Positions 1-9,473 of a stretch of 34,215 bases of DNA are shown in pieces. Where the stretch lies: contig SXPK01000069.1 of the NCBI GenBank assembly GCA_005776365.1, positions 1-34,215 on the forward strand, in the 5' to 3' direction. Each line of letters opens with the position of its first letter. Within the stretch, counting starts at the first letter, position 1. The notes below the pieces were generated by a model that did no database searches, had not been told where the DNA came from, and saw nothing but the letters and a program-made list of their open reading frames with translations. Origin of the DNA: Planctomycetia bacterium (lineage in GTDB: Bacteria > Planctomycetota > UBA1135 > UBA2386). The position numbers and the translations under genes are program-made.

Positions 1-536
1 ACCACCGGCACGCCCGCAAGCAGCGCGCAGGCCATCTTCTCTCCCATTCCCCAGGCTGGGAAGTTGAACGCGTTGATGTGCAGCGCGACTCCGGGCCTTG
101 GTGTGAAGATGTGTTGCCCAAAAAAACGAGGGGTGCGGCCGAGTTGAATGCCATCGCCGTCGAGCCAAGCCCCAGCTGCAGGCAACACAGACCCGAGGCC
201 GCCGTAGTAGGCGAGGGTGCCAGTCATGCCATCGAGGTCGAACTTCGCATCGCCTCGAGTGTTGCCCCCGTTTTGCGTGCTGATCGCGATGAGTTCATCG
301 CGCTTTTCGTGCAGTAGCTTCGACAGCGATTTCAAAGCGTCACCGCGCTGCGCGAAGGTCATGGACTGCAGTGCCGGCAGCCCCTTGCTTCGGGCATGGT
401 CCAGCATCGATTGAAGGTCGATGCCGCCCTCGTGTGCCTGCGCAAGTGCCGCCTCGGTCGACGGATCGTGGAGCGTCTTGGTGGCGCCGCCACCTGCTTG
501 CCAGCTGCCGCTCACGTAGTTCTGGATCACGTTCAT
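1..536 (-). CDS. Partial PaaZ-like bifunctional phenylacetic acid degradation / aldehyde dehydrogenase family protein (N-terminal part; continues beyond left edge)
   Basis: Reverse-strand translation from ATG at 536: [33 protein letters not shown]...[85 protein letters not shown]. The [11 protein letters not shown](x)EK signature is typical of PaaZ/ALDH. Open to the edge, so absent from the ORF track. Confidence 0.88.
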   Translation of the reverse strand, partial: [178 protein letters not shown]

Positions 537-646
537 CAGGTCCAGACTAGCCAAGTGGCCATCTGCGCGCCGCAGCCCTGTGCGGCGAATTCGATGGATG
601 GCGGGCAGCGCGTTGACCCTGGCCTGACCCCAGCTAACTTCGCTGC

Positions 647-1084
647 ATGACAGCAGCACGGCACCTGTGTTGGATCTTCGCCTGCATGTTGGCCTCGTGC
701 GGTATCTCCCGCATGGAATCCAACGATCCGATCAGCGCCGAGGCCGTGCGTTCTCTGGTGCCCTGGCGAACAACCGCACGCGAAGTCGTCGAGAAGCTTG
801 GTGCGCCGACGGAGGTCGTGCAGTTGGGCCGACGCTCTGCGTATCGCTACGACGCGTCGAGTTCCAAGAGTGCTGGCCTAGTTCTGTTCGTATTCAACAT
901 GTTTGCGCAGGACATGCGAACGGACCGCGTTTGGGCCTTCTTCGACGCAAACGACGTCCTCACGCACATTGGAGCCACCTACGGCACCCATCGCACCCAG
1001 TACGCACTGCCGTGGGAAGACGTGCACGAAGCAGATGACGACGCCCTAAGAGACGCGAAACGACCTGGGGTCCTGGGCAAGTGA
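647..1084 (+). CDS. Putative lipoprotein, BamE/SmpA-OmlA-like fold
   Basis: Signal peptide with lipobox LASC|G; 'W..T.REVVEKLGAPTEVVQLGRRSAYRY' resembles BamE/SmpA-type repeats. Confidence 0.65.
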   Translation: MTAARHLCWIFACMLASCGISRMESNDPISAEAVRSLVPWRTTAREVVEKLGAPTEVVQLGRRSAYRYDASSSKSAGLVLFVFNMFAQDMRTDRVWAFFDANDVLTHIGATYGTHRTQYALPWEDVHEADDDALRDAKRPGVLGK

Positions 1085-1533
1085 AGCTCGAACTCAGTAT
1101 CGCCTTCGCTTTGTGTGCCATGCTGCATGGCTCATGCATGCAGGCTGCCTACACGGTGCGATACGAAGACAATCCGGTCTCAACCGGTGTGCTGGTGCGG
1201 CTGCGCCCAGGTGAAGACGACCTGGAGTCGTGCCTCACATCCCTTGGCGCACCGCATCACGTCTTCGAATACAACTACGACGGGATGGCGTTGCTCTGGC
1301 ACCATGTCGACAGCGCAGCATGGGCAGTGACTGTCAGCATGAATGTCGCCCGCAACGCACCTGGAGCTCGGTTCTCGATGGACTCCGACTCCGCAACCAT
1401 GCCAGGCGCGATGCTGTGGTTCGACCGCGACTGCAGATTGATCAAATGGCGGCAAGGATTGATGCGCGACCTGAAGCCAGGCTTCCGACCTCGTCCAGCC
1501 GACCTCGAACAACAGGATCGGGACGATCGCTGA
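1081..1533 (+). CDS. Putative secreted/lipoprotein, similar in layout to upstream gene
   Basis: GTG start overlaps upstream stop (GTGA, 1081-1084). Hydrophobic N-terminus ending HGSC; 'LRPGEDDLESCLTSLGAPHHVFEYNYDGMALLW' resembles the BamE-like motif upstream. Confidence 0.6.
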   Translation: MKLELSIAFALCAMLHGSCMQAAYTVRYEDNPVSTGVLVRLRPGEDDLESCLTSLGAPHHVFEYNYDGMALLWHHVDSAAWAVTVSMNVARNAPGARFSMDSDSATMPGAMLWFDRDCRLIKWRQGLMRDLKPGFRPRPADLEQQDRDDR

Positions 1534-1552
1534 CTCGTCTCACAAGGGCTGG

Positions 1553-2452
1553 TCAGAACGTGACGAATTGCAGCAGGTCCTGATATCGACGCTCCACGGT
1601 CGCCCGGTCCGCATTCGCAATCGAATCCACGCCGACGGCTTCAACCGTAAGGCTGGCCGCGACGGTCCCGTATGCAACCGCTCGCTTCATGTTCCAAATG
1701 CTGATGGTGTCGCAACTCGCAAGGTAGCCCATGAAACCACCTGCGAAGCTGTCGCCGGCCCCGGTGGGATCGAGGACCTTCTCCGTCGGGTATGCAGGCA
1801 ACGCGTAGTGGAAGTAAGGACTGAAGACGAAGCAGCCATGTTCCCCCTTCTTGACGATCACCAGCGATGGGCCCATGGCAAGCACTGCCTTGCCTGCTTT
1901 GATCAGGTTGCTTTCCCCGGTCAGTTGCTTCACTTCCTGATCGTTCACGATGAGCCCGTTGATGCGCTTGAGGAGCGCACACAAGCCGTCGCGCTCGCGC
2001 TCGATCCACAAGTCCATCGTGTCGGCGACGACGAATTCAGGGCTAGCGACCTGAGACAGCACGGACATCTGCGTCGCTGGCGCGCCATTCGCAAGGAATA
2101 CGAAGCGGGAATCGCGGAACTTCGACGGAACCTTGGGTTGAAAGTCACCAAAGGTATTGAGCTGCACGTCAATCGTCGTGCGCGAGTTCATGTCCGCCGA
2201 GTATCGCCCGTGCCAAGTAAAGGTCTTTCCGGGCTTGGACTCCAAGCCCGCGAGATCGATGCCGCGCGACTCAAGCAGGGACCTGTGTTCTGTGGGAAAG
2301 TCCTGCCCTACCACACTGACCAAACGCACCGAAGCGAACATTCGCGCAGCCAACGCGAAGTAGGTCGACGAGCCGCCGAGACACCGCTTGGCCTCAGCAT
2401 GCGGGGTCTCGATGGTATCGAACGCGGTGGAGCCGACGACGAGCAAGTTCAT
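1553..2452 (-). CDS. PfkB-family carbohydrate/nucleoside kinase
   Basis: N-terminal LVVGSTAFDTIETPHAEAKRCLGGSSTYFALAA and C-terminal DPTGAGDSFAGGFMGYLA PfkB signature. ORF extends to 2512; ATG at 2452 fits family start. Confidence 0.9.
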   Translation of the reverse strand: MNLLVVGSTAFDTIETPHAEAKRCLGGSSTYFALAARMFASVRLVSVVGQDFPTEHRSLLESRGIDLAGLESKPGKTFTWHGRYSADMNSRTTIDVQLNTFGDFQPKVPSKFRDSRFVFLANGAPATQMSVLSQVASPEFVVADTMDLWIERERDGLCALLKRINGLIVNDQEVKQLTGESNLIKAGKAVLAMGPSLVIVKKGEHGCFVFSPYFHYALPAYPTEKVLDPTGAGDSFAGGFMGYLASCDTISIWNMKRAVAYGTVAASLTVEAVGVDSIANADRATVERRYQDLLQFVTF

Positions 2453-2527
2453 GTGATGCGCAGCATGGCGCAGCATGGGAAACCAGACAAGGGCTCCAGT
2501 CCGAGGCAGCACTCTCCGAACTGCCGC

Positions 2528-3739
2528 TCAGGCGGAGTCAGCGGCTTCGCGTCTCACTTCTTCGTCGATGTCTTGCTTGGTTACACGATCCCGCTCGAGC
2601 AGCACCAGGAGCCCCGCTACAAGCGACCACAGGGTTGTGTGGAGTCGGTAGAGAACGGAAAGAGCCACCGCCCTCGTGCCCATGATGCGAGCGGCGCTTT
2701 CGGCAGACGCGGTCCCACCGACGTAGGCGGAACCGTAGGCCGCGAACAGTCTCTGGTACATCGCCTCGCCGAGCCCCCAGCCGTTGGGCATCAAGGGAAC
2801 TGCGCTGATGATGTTGATCACCGGCACGAGAACGAAGTACTCAGTCCAGGGCATTCCGACTCCGAGCGCATCCCCGACAAAGACGACGCTCATGACAGAA
2901 ACGACGTGGTTGAAAACTCCCGCGAGCAGGCTCGCGAGGATCACGTGCTTGTGACCGCGGTAAACGAACACGGCCTCGTCAAGCGTCTTCAGCGCATTGC
3001 CGACGGGGCGCGGCAGCAAGTCGAGCACTTGCTTGAGGTGAACAATGCTTCGAAGCCGCCGGCTGAATGCCACCATGAAGAGCAGCGTGAGTCCGCCGAT
3101 CACTCCCCAGATCGCGACAGCGATGTCGCCGAACCTGTCCAGCGCGAAGAGCACGACAATGGCCCCGAGAATGGCGAGCGAAGCGAGGCCAAGCACCCGG
3201 TCCACGATCACCGACACGATGGCCGGCGCTCGCTGCCCTGGGCAATGCTTCATGATGTATAGCGCTTTGATCAGGTCGCCACCCGTCGCGCCTGGCATCA
3301 CCGTGTTGAAGAACACTCCGATCCAAGTGAACCTCAGCGTTTCCATCAGCGTGACGGAGAGTCCGTTCACACGCAGCAGCCACCACCATCGCGCTCCGGC
3401 AACCAAAACCGTGACGAAGTAGCAAGCGGCACCGAGCGCAAGAAGCGGCAGATGGACGTTGCGACAGTAAGACCAGAACCCAGGCACGACCTCCAGCTCA
3501 CTTCCGTCTGGTTGCCGGCCAGGTCGCACTGTCTGCCCCGATCCGTCAGGCATGCGGAGTTTGATGATGTCCTCCGACCAGCCGCCTTCGATGCGAACTG
3601 GGGATTCGATCTGCTCCAAACCTGTTGGTCGAGTCACCAAGCAGTCGTCCCACTGGACGCTGCGAAACACTAGGGCCATGAGTCCGAGCACGAGCGACAA
3701 CTTCAGGATCCGAAACACCCAGGCCTTGCTCACCGCCAC
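2528..3739 (-). CDS. Lysylphosphatidylglycerol synthase TM region / UPF0104 (AglD-type) flippase-like membrane protein
   Basis: Multi-TM protein with 'WIGVFFNTVMPGATGGDLIKALYI...VIVDRVLGLASL' and 'PLMPNGWGLGEAMYQRLF' typical of this family; GTG start overlapping the upstream stop. Confidence 0.82.
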   Translation of the reverse strand: MAVSKAWVFRILKLSLVLGLMALVFRSVQWDDCLVTRPTGLEQIESPVRIEGGWSEDIIKLRMPDGSGQTVRPGRQPDGSELEVVPGFWSYCRNVHLPLLALGAACYFVTVLVAGARWWWLLRVNGLSVTLMETLRFTWIGVFFNTVMPGATGGDLIKALYIMKHCPGQRAPAIVSVIVDRVLGLASLAILGAIVVLFALDRFGDIAVAIWGVIGGLTLLFMVAFSRRLRSIVHLKQVLDLLPRPVGNALKTLDEAVFVYRGHKHVILASLLAGVFNHVVSVMSVVFVGDALGVGMPWTEYFVLVPVINIISAVPLMPNGWGLGEAMYQRLFAAYGSAYVGGTASAESAARIMGTRAVALSVLYRLHTTLWSLVAGLLVLLERDRVTKQDIDEEVRREAADSA

Positions 3740-4296
3740 TCTCCCTTGGCACGAACCTTACTTCTCGCCACTGCAATGCTCTGCTGCTCCGAGACGGTGC
3801 GGGAGAGAAGCTCCGCTGCAAAGCGCCGCGAATCGATGCTCAGCTCTTCTAGGCACGCAACGCGGACCGGCGCGCCGGTCCGCGTGACATTGAGTGCGAA
3901 GTGAATGAGCGAGCTAACCGGAGATGCCGTCGCGATCGAAATCGATAGCTTTCCTTCTCCCACGTAGATGTCGTCGCCTTCGCGCCGCGCTGCTGCCGTG
4001 GGCGCCAGGGCTCGCAGCACTTCCAGCGCAGTTGCACTCAGCAAGCGCTGGCGGTGCACCGCGAGAAGCAATCCAGTCTCCGTGAAGCACTCCCAGACAA
4101 AATGCAGCATCTGATCGGACGCGATGCCTGGGCCATCCAGATCTGCGAGATCAGCCATCTCGTCTTGAGTAACGCGACATGCGCCAAGGAATGCCACCAT
4201 CGCGTCGCCTGCGATGCCCGTCTCTGCGAGTATCCAGTGCGCACGCAACTGGGAGCCGTCGTACGCGATCTGTCGTTCTAGCCAATGCGCGATCAT
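3730..4296 (-). CDS. DUF366 family protein
   Basis: MIAHWLERQIAYDGSQLRAHWILAETGIAGDAMVAFLGACRV...SDQMLHFVWECF...LLLAVHRQRLL...GDDIYVGEGKLSISIATASPVSSLIHFALNV matches my recollection of DUF366. ATG at 4296 gives a 4-bp ATGA overlap with the upstream gene. Confidence 0.75.
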   Translation of the reverse strand: MIAHWLERQIAYDGSQLRAHWILAETGIAGDAMVAFLGACRVTQDEMADLADLDGPGIASDQMLHFVWECFTETGLLLAVHRQRLLSATALEVLRALAPTAAARREGDDIYVGEGKLSISIATASPVSSLIHFALNVTRTGAPVRVACLEELSIDSRRFAAELLSRTVSEQQSIAVARSKVRAKGEWR

Positions 4297-5522
4297 TGCA
4301 GGGGCCGCTTCTTTCGAAACTCTTCCCACCATGCTGCCACCCAATCACGATCGGAGTCCGAGCCCGGATCCGGCCTAGCGTGCCCATGGAGCAGACAGAA
4401 GGCCAAAGCCTCGCGTGCCGGTATCGAAGTCGTTGACAAGAACGGGTCGCCATCCAATGCCATGCGCGCGAGGTATTCCGCTGGGGCAATCTCCTGCCAC
4501 TCCTCTCGCCCAGCGATCCGAACGGATCGCAGCGCACGACCTTGGTCCAACTGACCGCACATGTGGATCAACCTCAGACGCAACGCGTCCACTTCTTCGA
4601 ACTGCGGTTCCCCTTCCTGGATCTGCTGTGGCGAGGCAGCAACCAAGGCCAGCAAGAGTGGGACGCAATCTGCGCCGCCGGAGCGATGCAGCAATTCCAG
4701 CGCGCAGATGCGGACTTCCGAGAGCTCTCTGTTCCGGCCGGCGGTCGCATCCACGATGCAGCCGCGCACTGCATGGTCGAGTGCGCGGCCGAAGGCATCG
4801 TCCGTCGCGGCTCGCAGCGCCTTCTGCTGTTCTGTGCTAGCGGCGTTCGCAAGGTCCTCCATCAATGCGAGCCTCTGCCGCCATGTCGGCAGCGGCCGCA
4901 AAGTCAGTCCACGGGTAGCACCCAAGTAGATCTGTTCCTCTGCAGGCGACAGCGGACATCCAATCGGCAAGCGAGCAGATGGTCGTAGGCGCGCGAACTC
5001 GTCTCGCCAACCGACGGCGCCCTCAAGCAGCGGGGGCCTCGGCCCCATCTCCGCCAATCCATCTGTAAGGCGAAGTCCACGCGCCGAAGCAATCTGGGCC
5101 AGGCCACTCAGCGCTACGATCCGATTGATTGGCGCCGGATCCATCTCTGCGATCCGCACCAGACGTTGCGCAGCCACTCCGCAGCGCTCAGGGTTCTCAC
5201 CAGCCTTCTCTGCCAAGACACAGGCGAGTTCCCGGACGTAGGCTGATGGATTCTCCAGTTCGCGAACGACACGCTCGCCAAACATGGGGAACAGGCACCA
5301 GCGCAGTGGATTCAGCAGGGACCACCGCGCGATGCCCCAGCTTGCTTCAACCTGAGTCCGATAAACGAGCCGCTCCGAGTCGCCCTCACCTTCCACTTCG
5401 ACAGCGCTGTCGATGTCCGTGACCACCTGGGAATAGCTGAGGTTGTTCACGGAACAACCGAGACAGGCAAGCAATGCCACGGTCTGCGACGACCTCGCCC
5501 AAAGTGCTCGGCGTCCACTCAT
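4293..5522 (-). CDS. Putative lipoprotein with HEAT-like helical repeats
   Basis: N-terminus with VALLACLGC lipobox-like segment; alpha-helical, Arg/Leu/Ala-rich body ('YVRELACVLAEKAG..', 'INRIVALSGLAQIASARG'); coupled to neighbours by 4-bp overlaps. Confidence 0.6.
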   Translation of the reverse strand: MSGRRALWARSSQTVALLACLGCSVNNLSYSQVVTDIDSAVEVEGEGDSERLVYRTQVEASWGIARWSLLNPLRWCLFPMFGERVVRELENPSAYVRELACVLAEKAGENPERCGVAAQRLVRIAEMDPAPINRIVALSGLAQIASARGLRLTDGLAEMGPRPPLLEGAVGWRDEFARLRPSARLPIGCPLSPAEEQIYLGATRGLTLRPLPTWRQRLALMEDLANAASTEQQKALRAATDDAFGRALDHAVRGCIVDATAGRNRELSEVRICALELLHRSGGADCVPLLLALVAASPQQIQEGEPQFEEVDALRLRLIHMCGQLDQGRALRSVRIAGREEWQEIAPAEYLARMALDGDPFLSTTSIPAREALAFCLLHGHARPDPGSDSDRDWVAAWWEEFRKKRPLQ

Positions 5523-6583
5523 CGCTCGAAGACCCTTCTCCGATCCGCCACGACTTGGCGGCGGAACCCTGCGTCGTCCGCCTGTGCAGGTTCTGCCGCG
5601 ATGCCGCTACCCATGGCTGCGCAGAGCCTGGCGTCAATTTCGGCAAATGTGGCTGCCGAGGATTCAGCAGCAAGGGCCGGCAGCAACAAGGGCACTCGTT
5701 CCGCGGCGGACAGGCCGTCGGCACGTCGAGCGCCAGCGGCTCGAACGCTGGCATCGGCATCCGAGAGCGCGACTGCGCAGAACTCCGGCAAGCTCCCCGT
5801 GGGCACCACGGCTCGTAGCACGCCAATTGTTCTCAGCCGCGCATCGGCATCGCCAACTGCGATCATGCATGCTTTTTCCCCAACGTCGTCCTGCTGCTCA
5901 AGCAGGAGCCGCAAGGTCCTGAGACGAGAGTCAGCGTCCGCAGACCCCCGAAGGTCACCGAGCAGGTCGCGGACTTTGCGCGTGCGCGGCGAAGACCTAC
6001 GGGCAACTCCAGCCCGCAATTCAGCCAACGCAACCGGATGCAGTTTCTCGAATGCATCGCCTTCGATGGTCTCTCGAAGGGACGCCAGTGCAGCGGACGC
6101 GGCTTCGAAGTCGCCGCAGGACCACGCGAGTTCCGCCATTTCAAAGATCAGCCCGGGGCCGAAAGCGGATGGGTCGCGGGCTCTTGCATGACAGAGTCGG
6201 TCCAGTGCCTCACGCCGCCGCCCGACGTCCCGGAGTAGGGATGCAATCGCCACGTCCACTGCAGTGCAGGACTGCTTGGCATCGACCTGCGATAGGACGT
6301 GCAAGGCATCCTCATGGCGTTCCTCAGACTCCAGATGCGTCACGAGTTCTAGAGCCTCCGTGACGCGATCACCCTCCGATTGCATCGAGAGCCTCCAAGT
6401 TGCTTCGACTTGTGCCGCTTCCTGGGCCATGGCTCTCGGCTGCGAATCCTCGGCCTGCCCAACTGCTCGGGGCGGACGATTCTGTTCGGACTTCCAGACT
6501 GGGCTCTTAGACGGGTCGTCGTCCATCGGGGAGTGGCACGCCTGCATTGCCGCTAGGGCCAGCCCGACGTGAATCCGTAGCAT
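5519..6583 (-). CDS. Putative secreted/lipoprotein with TPR/HEAT-like repeats
   Basis: From ATG 6583: MLRIHVGLALAAMQAC signal-like start; repeats such as 'ADARLRTIGVLRAVVPTGSLPEFCAVALSDADASVRAAGARRADGL'. Stop overlaps downstream start (5519-5522). The listed ORF begins at 7108, but residues upstream of 6583 look non-native. Confidence 0.65.
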   Translation of the reverse strand: MLRIHVGLALAAMQACHSPMDDDPSKSPVWKSEQNRPPRAVGQAEDSQPRAMAQEAAQVEATWRLSMQSEGDRVTEALELVTHLESEERHEDALHVLSQVDAKQSCTAVDVAIASLLRDVGRRREALDRLCHARARDPSAFGPGLIFEMAELAWSCGDFEAASAALASLRETIEGDAFEKLHPVALAELRAGVARRSSPRTRKVRDLLGDLRGSADADSRLRTLRLLLEQQDDVGEKACMIAVGDADARLRTIGVLRAVVPTGSLPEFCAVALSDADASVRAAGARRADGLSAAERVPLLLPALAAESSAATFAEIDARLCAAMGSGIAAEPAQADDAGFRRQVVADRRRVFER

Positions 6584-7328
6584 GGATCCAAGTTCTAGCC
6601 ACGGCGCATCTGGACGCACCCTAGTTTTCAGTCGCTCGATCGCGACGGCGCGGCGACGCGCATCGCTGCGTCGTCGTAGCCTTTGCTCGCGGCCCTGTTC
6701 GAGAAGGGCAACATCCGGCATCCTCAATCGGAGTCGCAGGCGAAGGACCAGTAGGCCCCCCACGTGCAAGCAGCCGAACTCGAACGACGCCGAGGGTAGC
6801 TTGACGGCTGCGGCATTCGGTGCGAGTGCTGGCCGCGCGAGCGCCAGCCAAACGAGTTGATGGACACGAAGCGTCTGTGCGAGCGGGCCAAACCAATTGG
6901 AGTCCGCCTCACTCCGGTGTAGGCGTCGGCCGGATCGACCGCGCCACGACTCGTGCTGGAAGCACAACTCGCGCTTGAGGATCGCCACAGGAGCAGCAGG
7001 TGTTCCGCTACGGCATGAGCAGCGGGATGCTATTGCCATGAGGTCGACCCTCGCTTCCCACTGATGTCGCACACAAGAGGCTGTGCCGAAAGGGCCGTTG
7101 ACCTGCACTTGTTGTTTCTGGCGCGTAACGCCGAAGCCGGGTTCCGTCGCAGTTCAGCATCTACGCTCGCCAAGGGCTTCGTGTCGTTCTACGCCGCGAC
7201 TCAAGAAACATGCGACACAGAATGGACGGCCTCGTTTTTGCCAAGCAGGCAGCAGCAGGTGCGGTAACCTGCCACCCTCTCATTCACGGTCGGCCAACCA
7301 ACGGCCAAAAGCTCTGGAGCACACGAAC

Positions 7329-9443
7329 ATGAAGAAACTCGCCCTTGCAGGACTGTGCTGCGCCGGCGTCCTGGCGCTGCTTACGCAGGCAGGCAACGCG
7401 CACGGCGGTCAGTACCGTGGCCCTGGTGACGTGGTGCCGCCGAATCCAGGCGGCGGTCGAGGCGCTGGCCCTGGTGGCCCTGCGACTCCCGGTCCTGGTG
7501 GACCTGCGACCCCTGGTCCCGGCGGCCCCGCTGCCCCCGGCCCTGCCGGTCCTGCGACCGGAGGCCCAGCCGGCCCTGCTGCAGGTCGCGGCCCGACCAC
7601 TGGTGGCCGTGGCATCCAACTCGAAGACGATCTGAACAAGTGGGAGTTCTGGTGGGAGTTCAATAAGGACCCCTACATCCGGCTTCGCGATTCGATCCAC
7701 TCCAACACGGCGGTGTCCGGTAGCGACGAGTTCTACCTTGGGGCCACGCGCAAGGTCGATTCGCAGGACACGATGAGCCCTTCGGACGAGGAGAAGCTCA
7801 ACGTAATCCTCCCCGCTTTGAAGAAGGCGATCGACTCCACTGAGGATCGCGACATCACGTCGTCGTGCATGGTCGCCATGGCGAAGGTCGGCCGCAATCA
7901 CAGCGAGTTCAAGCTGCGTGACGTGTTCATCCCGCGCCTGAAGCGCGGCGACCAGGAGATCCGCGAGACTGCTGCGCTGGCACTCGGAATCTCCGCGCTG
8001 CCCGATGCGGAAAACATCGACATGCTGGCTGGTCTCGTTCTGAACAACGACCTCGCCAAGCAGGCTAGCGCTGGCGAAGTGAACGACCGCACGCGCGCAT
8101 TTGCATGCTATGCGCTGGGTTTGGTAGCGAATGCAAACGCTGACGCCGCCCTCAAGCGCAAGGCATTCGACGCGCTGCGTCAAGTCGTCGACGACGACTC
8201 AAAGAGCACACGCAACACGAAGGTAGCCGCGATCAACGCCATTGGCATTCTCAACGCGGCAGGCGTGTCGAGCGCCAGTTCCCCTGCGACGGGAGAGGGC
8301 TCGGGCGGTTCCGCCGAGGGCGACAAGGCTCTCGTCGGTGACGCTCTGAAGTGCCTCGAGGCCTACTACATGAAGGCACTCGGCTCGGGCGATCAGTTGC
8401 TCCAATCGCACTGCCCGCCCGCCATCGCCAAGCTTCTGGGCAAGGACTACGCTGACGCGAAGGTAGTCGAGACCTACAGGAAGCTTTTCGCGGACGATCT
8501 TGCCGACAAGGGCAAGACCAAGCGATCCAGCAACGACATCCCGCGCGCTTGCGTGCTCGCGCTAGGACAGCTCTGCAAGCCGATCGATGACGAGAAATCA
8601 CCGGACGCCGAGTACGGCAAGTTGCTGCTCGAGACGTGGAAATCGCACCGCGACCTGCAGACCAAGTATTTCGCCATGCTGGCGCTTGGCCAGATCGGCG
8701 GAACGTGGTGCCGATCCCAGATGCTCAAGGAGTTTGATAAGGCCGGCAAGTCAATCGAGAAGCCCTGGGTCGCGCTCGCCATGGGCGTCTACGCCTACAA
8801 GAAGTATGAGGCAGACCAGGCGGCCGGTCGCACGGTGGAACTCGAGGAAGAGTTCGGTCGAACCCTGCGTGCGGCACTCGAAGACGTCAAGGATCCGAGT
8901 GCCCAGTCGGGCCTCGCTGTCGGCCTCGGCCTCTGCCGCTACGAATCAGCTGCAGACGACGTCCGCGCGCTTCTGGTCAAGAGCCGCAGCAAGGACGACC
9001 TTGCCGGCTATCTCTGCATCTCGCTGGCACTGATGGGCGACAAGCGGTCTACCACGGACATCCGCGACATCGTGGAAAAGTCGGTGCGCCGTCCAGAACT
9101 GTTGCAGCAGGCCGCGATCGCCCTGGGCAAGCTTGGCGACAAGGGCGTCGCTGACGAATTGCAGAAGCTGCTTGGCGACGGCGACACCAACCTCGCCAAG
9201 CTATCGGCTGTTGCCTCGGCGCTCGGTTTCATCGGCGATCGTCGCACGATTGAGCCGCTCAAGCGAATGCTTCAGAACGAACAGCTTACGCCGCTTTCGC
9301 GCGCCTTTGCCGCCGTCGCCCTGGGTGGAGTCGGCGACAAGGAGAAGCTGCCTTGGAATAGCAAGCTCAGCACGAACATGAACTATCGCGCTGCAGTCGA
9401 CACGCTCACGGACAAGTCCACGGGGATCCTCGATATCTTGTGA
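7329..9443 (+). CDS. Secreted HEAT-repeat protein with mature N-terminal HGGQYRGP motif and Gly/Pro-rich collagen-like linker
   Basis: ATG 7329 MKKLALAGLCCAGVLALLTQAGNA|HGGQYRGPGDVVPP; GPGGPATPGPGGPATP linker; WEFWWEFNKDP; many HEAT-type repeats (QEIRETAALALGISALPDAENIDML); C-term NYRAAVDTLTDKSTGILDIL. Confidence 0.88.
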   Translation: MKKLALAGLCCAGVLALLTQAGNAHGGQYRGPGDVVPPNPGGGRGAGPGGPATPGPGGPATPGPGGPAAPGPAGPATGGPAGPAAGRGPTTGGRGIQLEDDLNKWEFWWEFNKDPYIRLRDSIHSNTAVSGSDEFYLGATRKVDSQDTMSPSDEEKLNVILPALKKAIDSTEDRDITSSCMVAMAKVGRNHSEFKLRDVFIPRLKRGDQEIRETAALALGISALPDAENIDMLAGLVLNNDLAKQASAGEVNDRTRAFACYALGLVANANADAALKRKAFDALRQVVDDDSKSTRNTKVAAINAIGILNAAGVSSASSPATGEGSGGSAEGDKALVGDALKCLEAYYMKALGSGDQLLQSHCPPAIAKLLGKDYADAKVVETYRKLFADDLADKGKTKRSSNDIPRACVLALGQLCKPIDDEKSPDAEYGKLLLETWKSHRDLQTKYFAMLALGQIGGTWCRSQMLKEFDKAGKSIEKPWVALAMGVYAYKKYEADQAAGRTVELEEEFGRTLRAALEDVKDPSAQSGLAVGLGLCRYESAADDVRALLVKSRSKDDLAGYLCISLALMGDKRSTTDIRDIVEKSVRRPELLQQAAIALGKLGDKGVADELQKLLGDGDTNLAKLSAVASALGFIGDRRTIEPLKRMLQNEQLTPLSRAFAAVALGGVGDKEKLPWNSKLSTNMNYRAAVDTLTDKSTGILDIL
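7467..7585 (+). repeat. Gly/Pro-rich low-complexity coding repeat (about 24-nt period, GPGGPATP-like units)
   Basis: In-frame ggccctggtggccctgcgactcccggtcctggtggacctgcgacccctggtcccggcggcccc..., translating GPGGPATPGPGGPATPGPGGPAAPGPAGPATGGPAGPAAG. Confidence 0.8.
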
Positions 9444-9473
9444 GGCTCGACCTCGCTCCTTGAGCAATTCACT

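Noticed and set aside
1568-3262. 564-aa plus-strand ORF antisense to the PfkB kinase and flippase-like gene
   Set aside because: Composition (His/Arg/Glu-rich, no family motif) is typical of GC-rich antisense frames; the minus strand has clear family signatures.
7467-7585. Possible CRISPR-like or tandem DNA repeat
   Set aside because: Repeats are short, imperfect, in-frame and encode a Gly/Pro linker; no spacers or cas genes.
7284-8183. 299-aa minus ORF antisense to HEAT paralog 1
   Set aside because: Mirrors the repeats of the strongly supported plus gene; Arg/Ala-rich with no recognisable domain.
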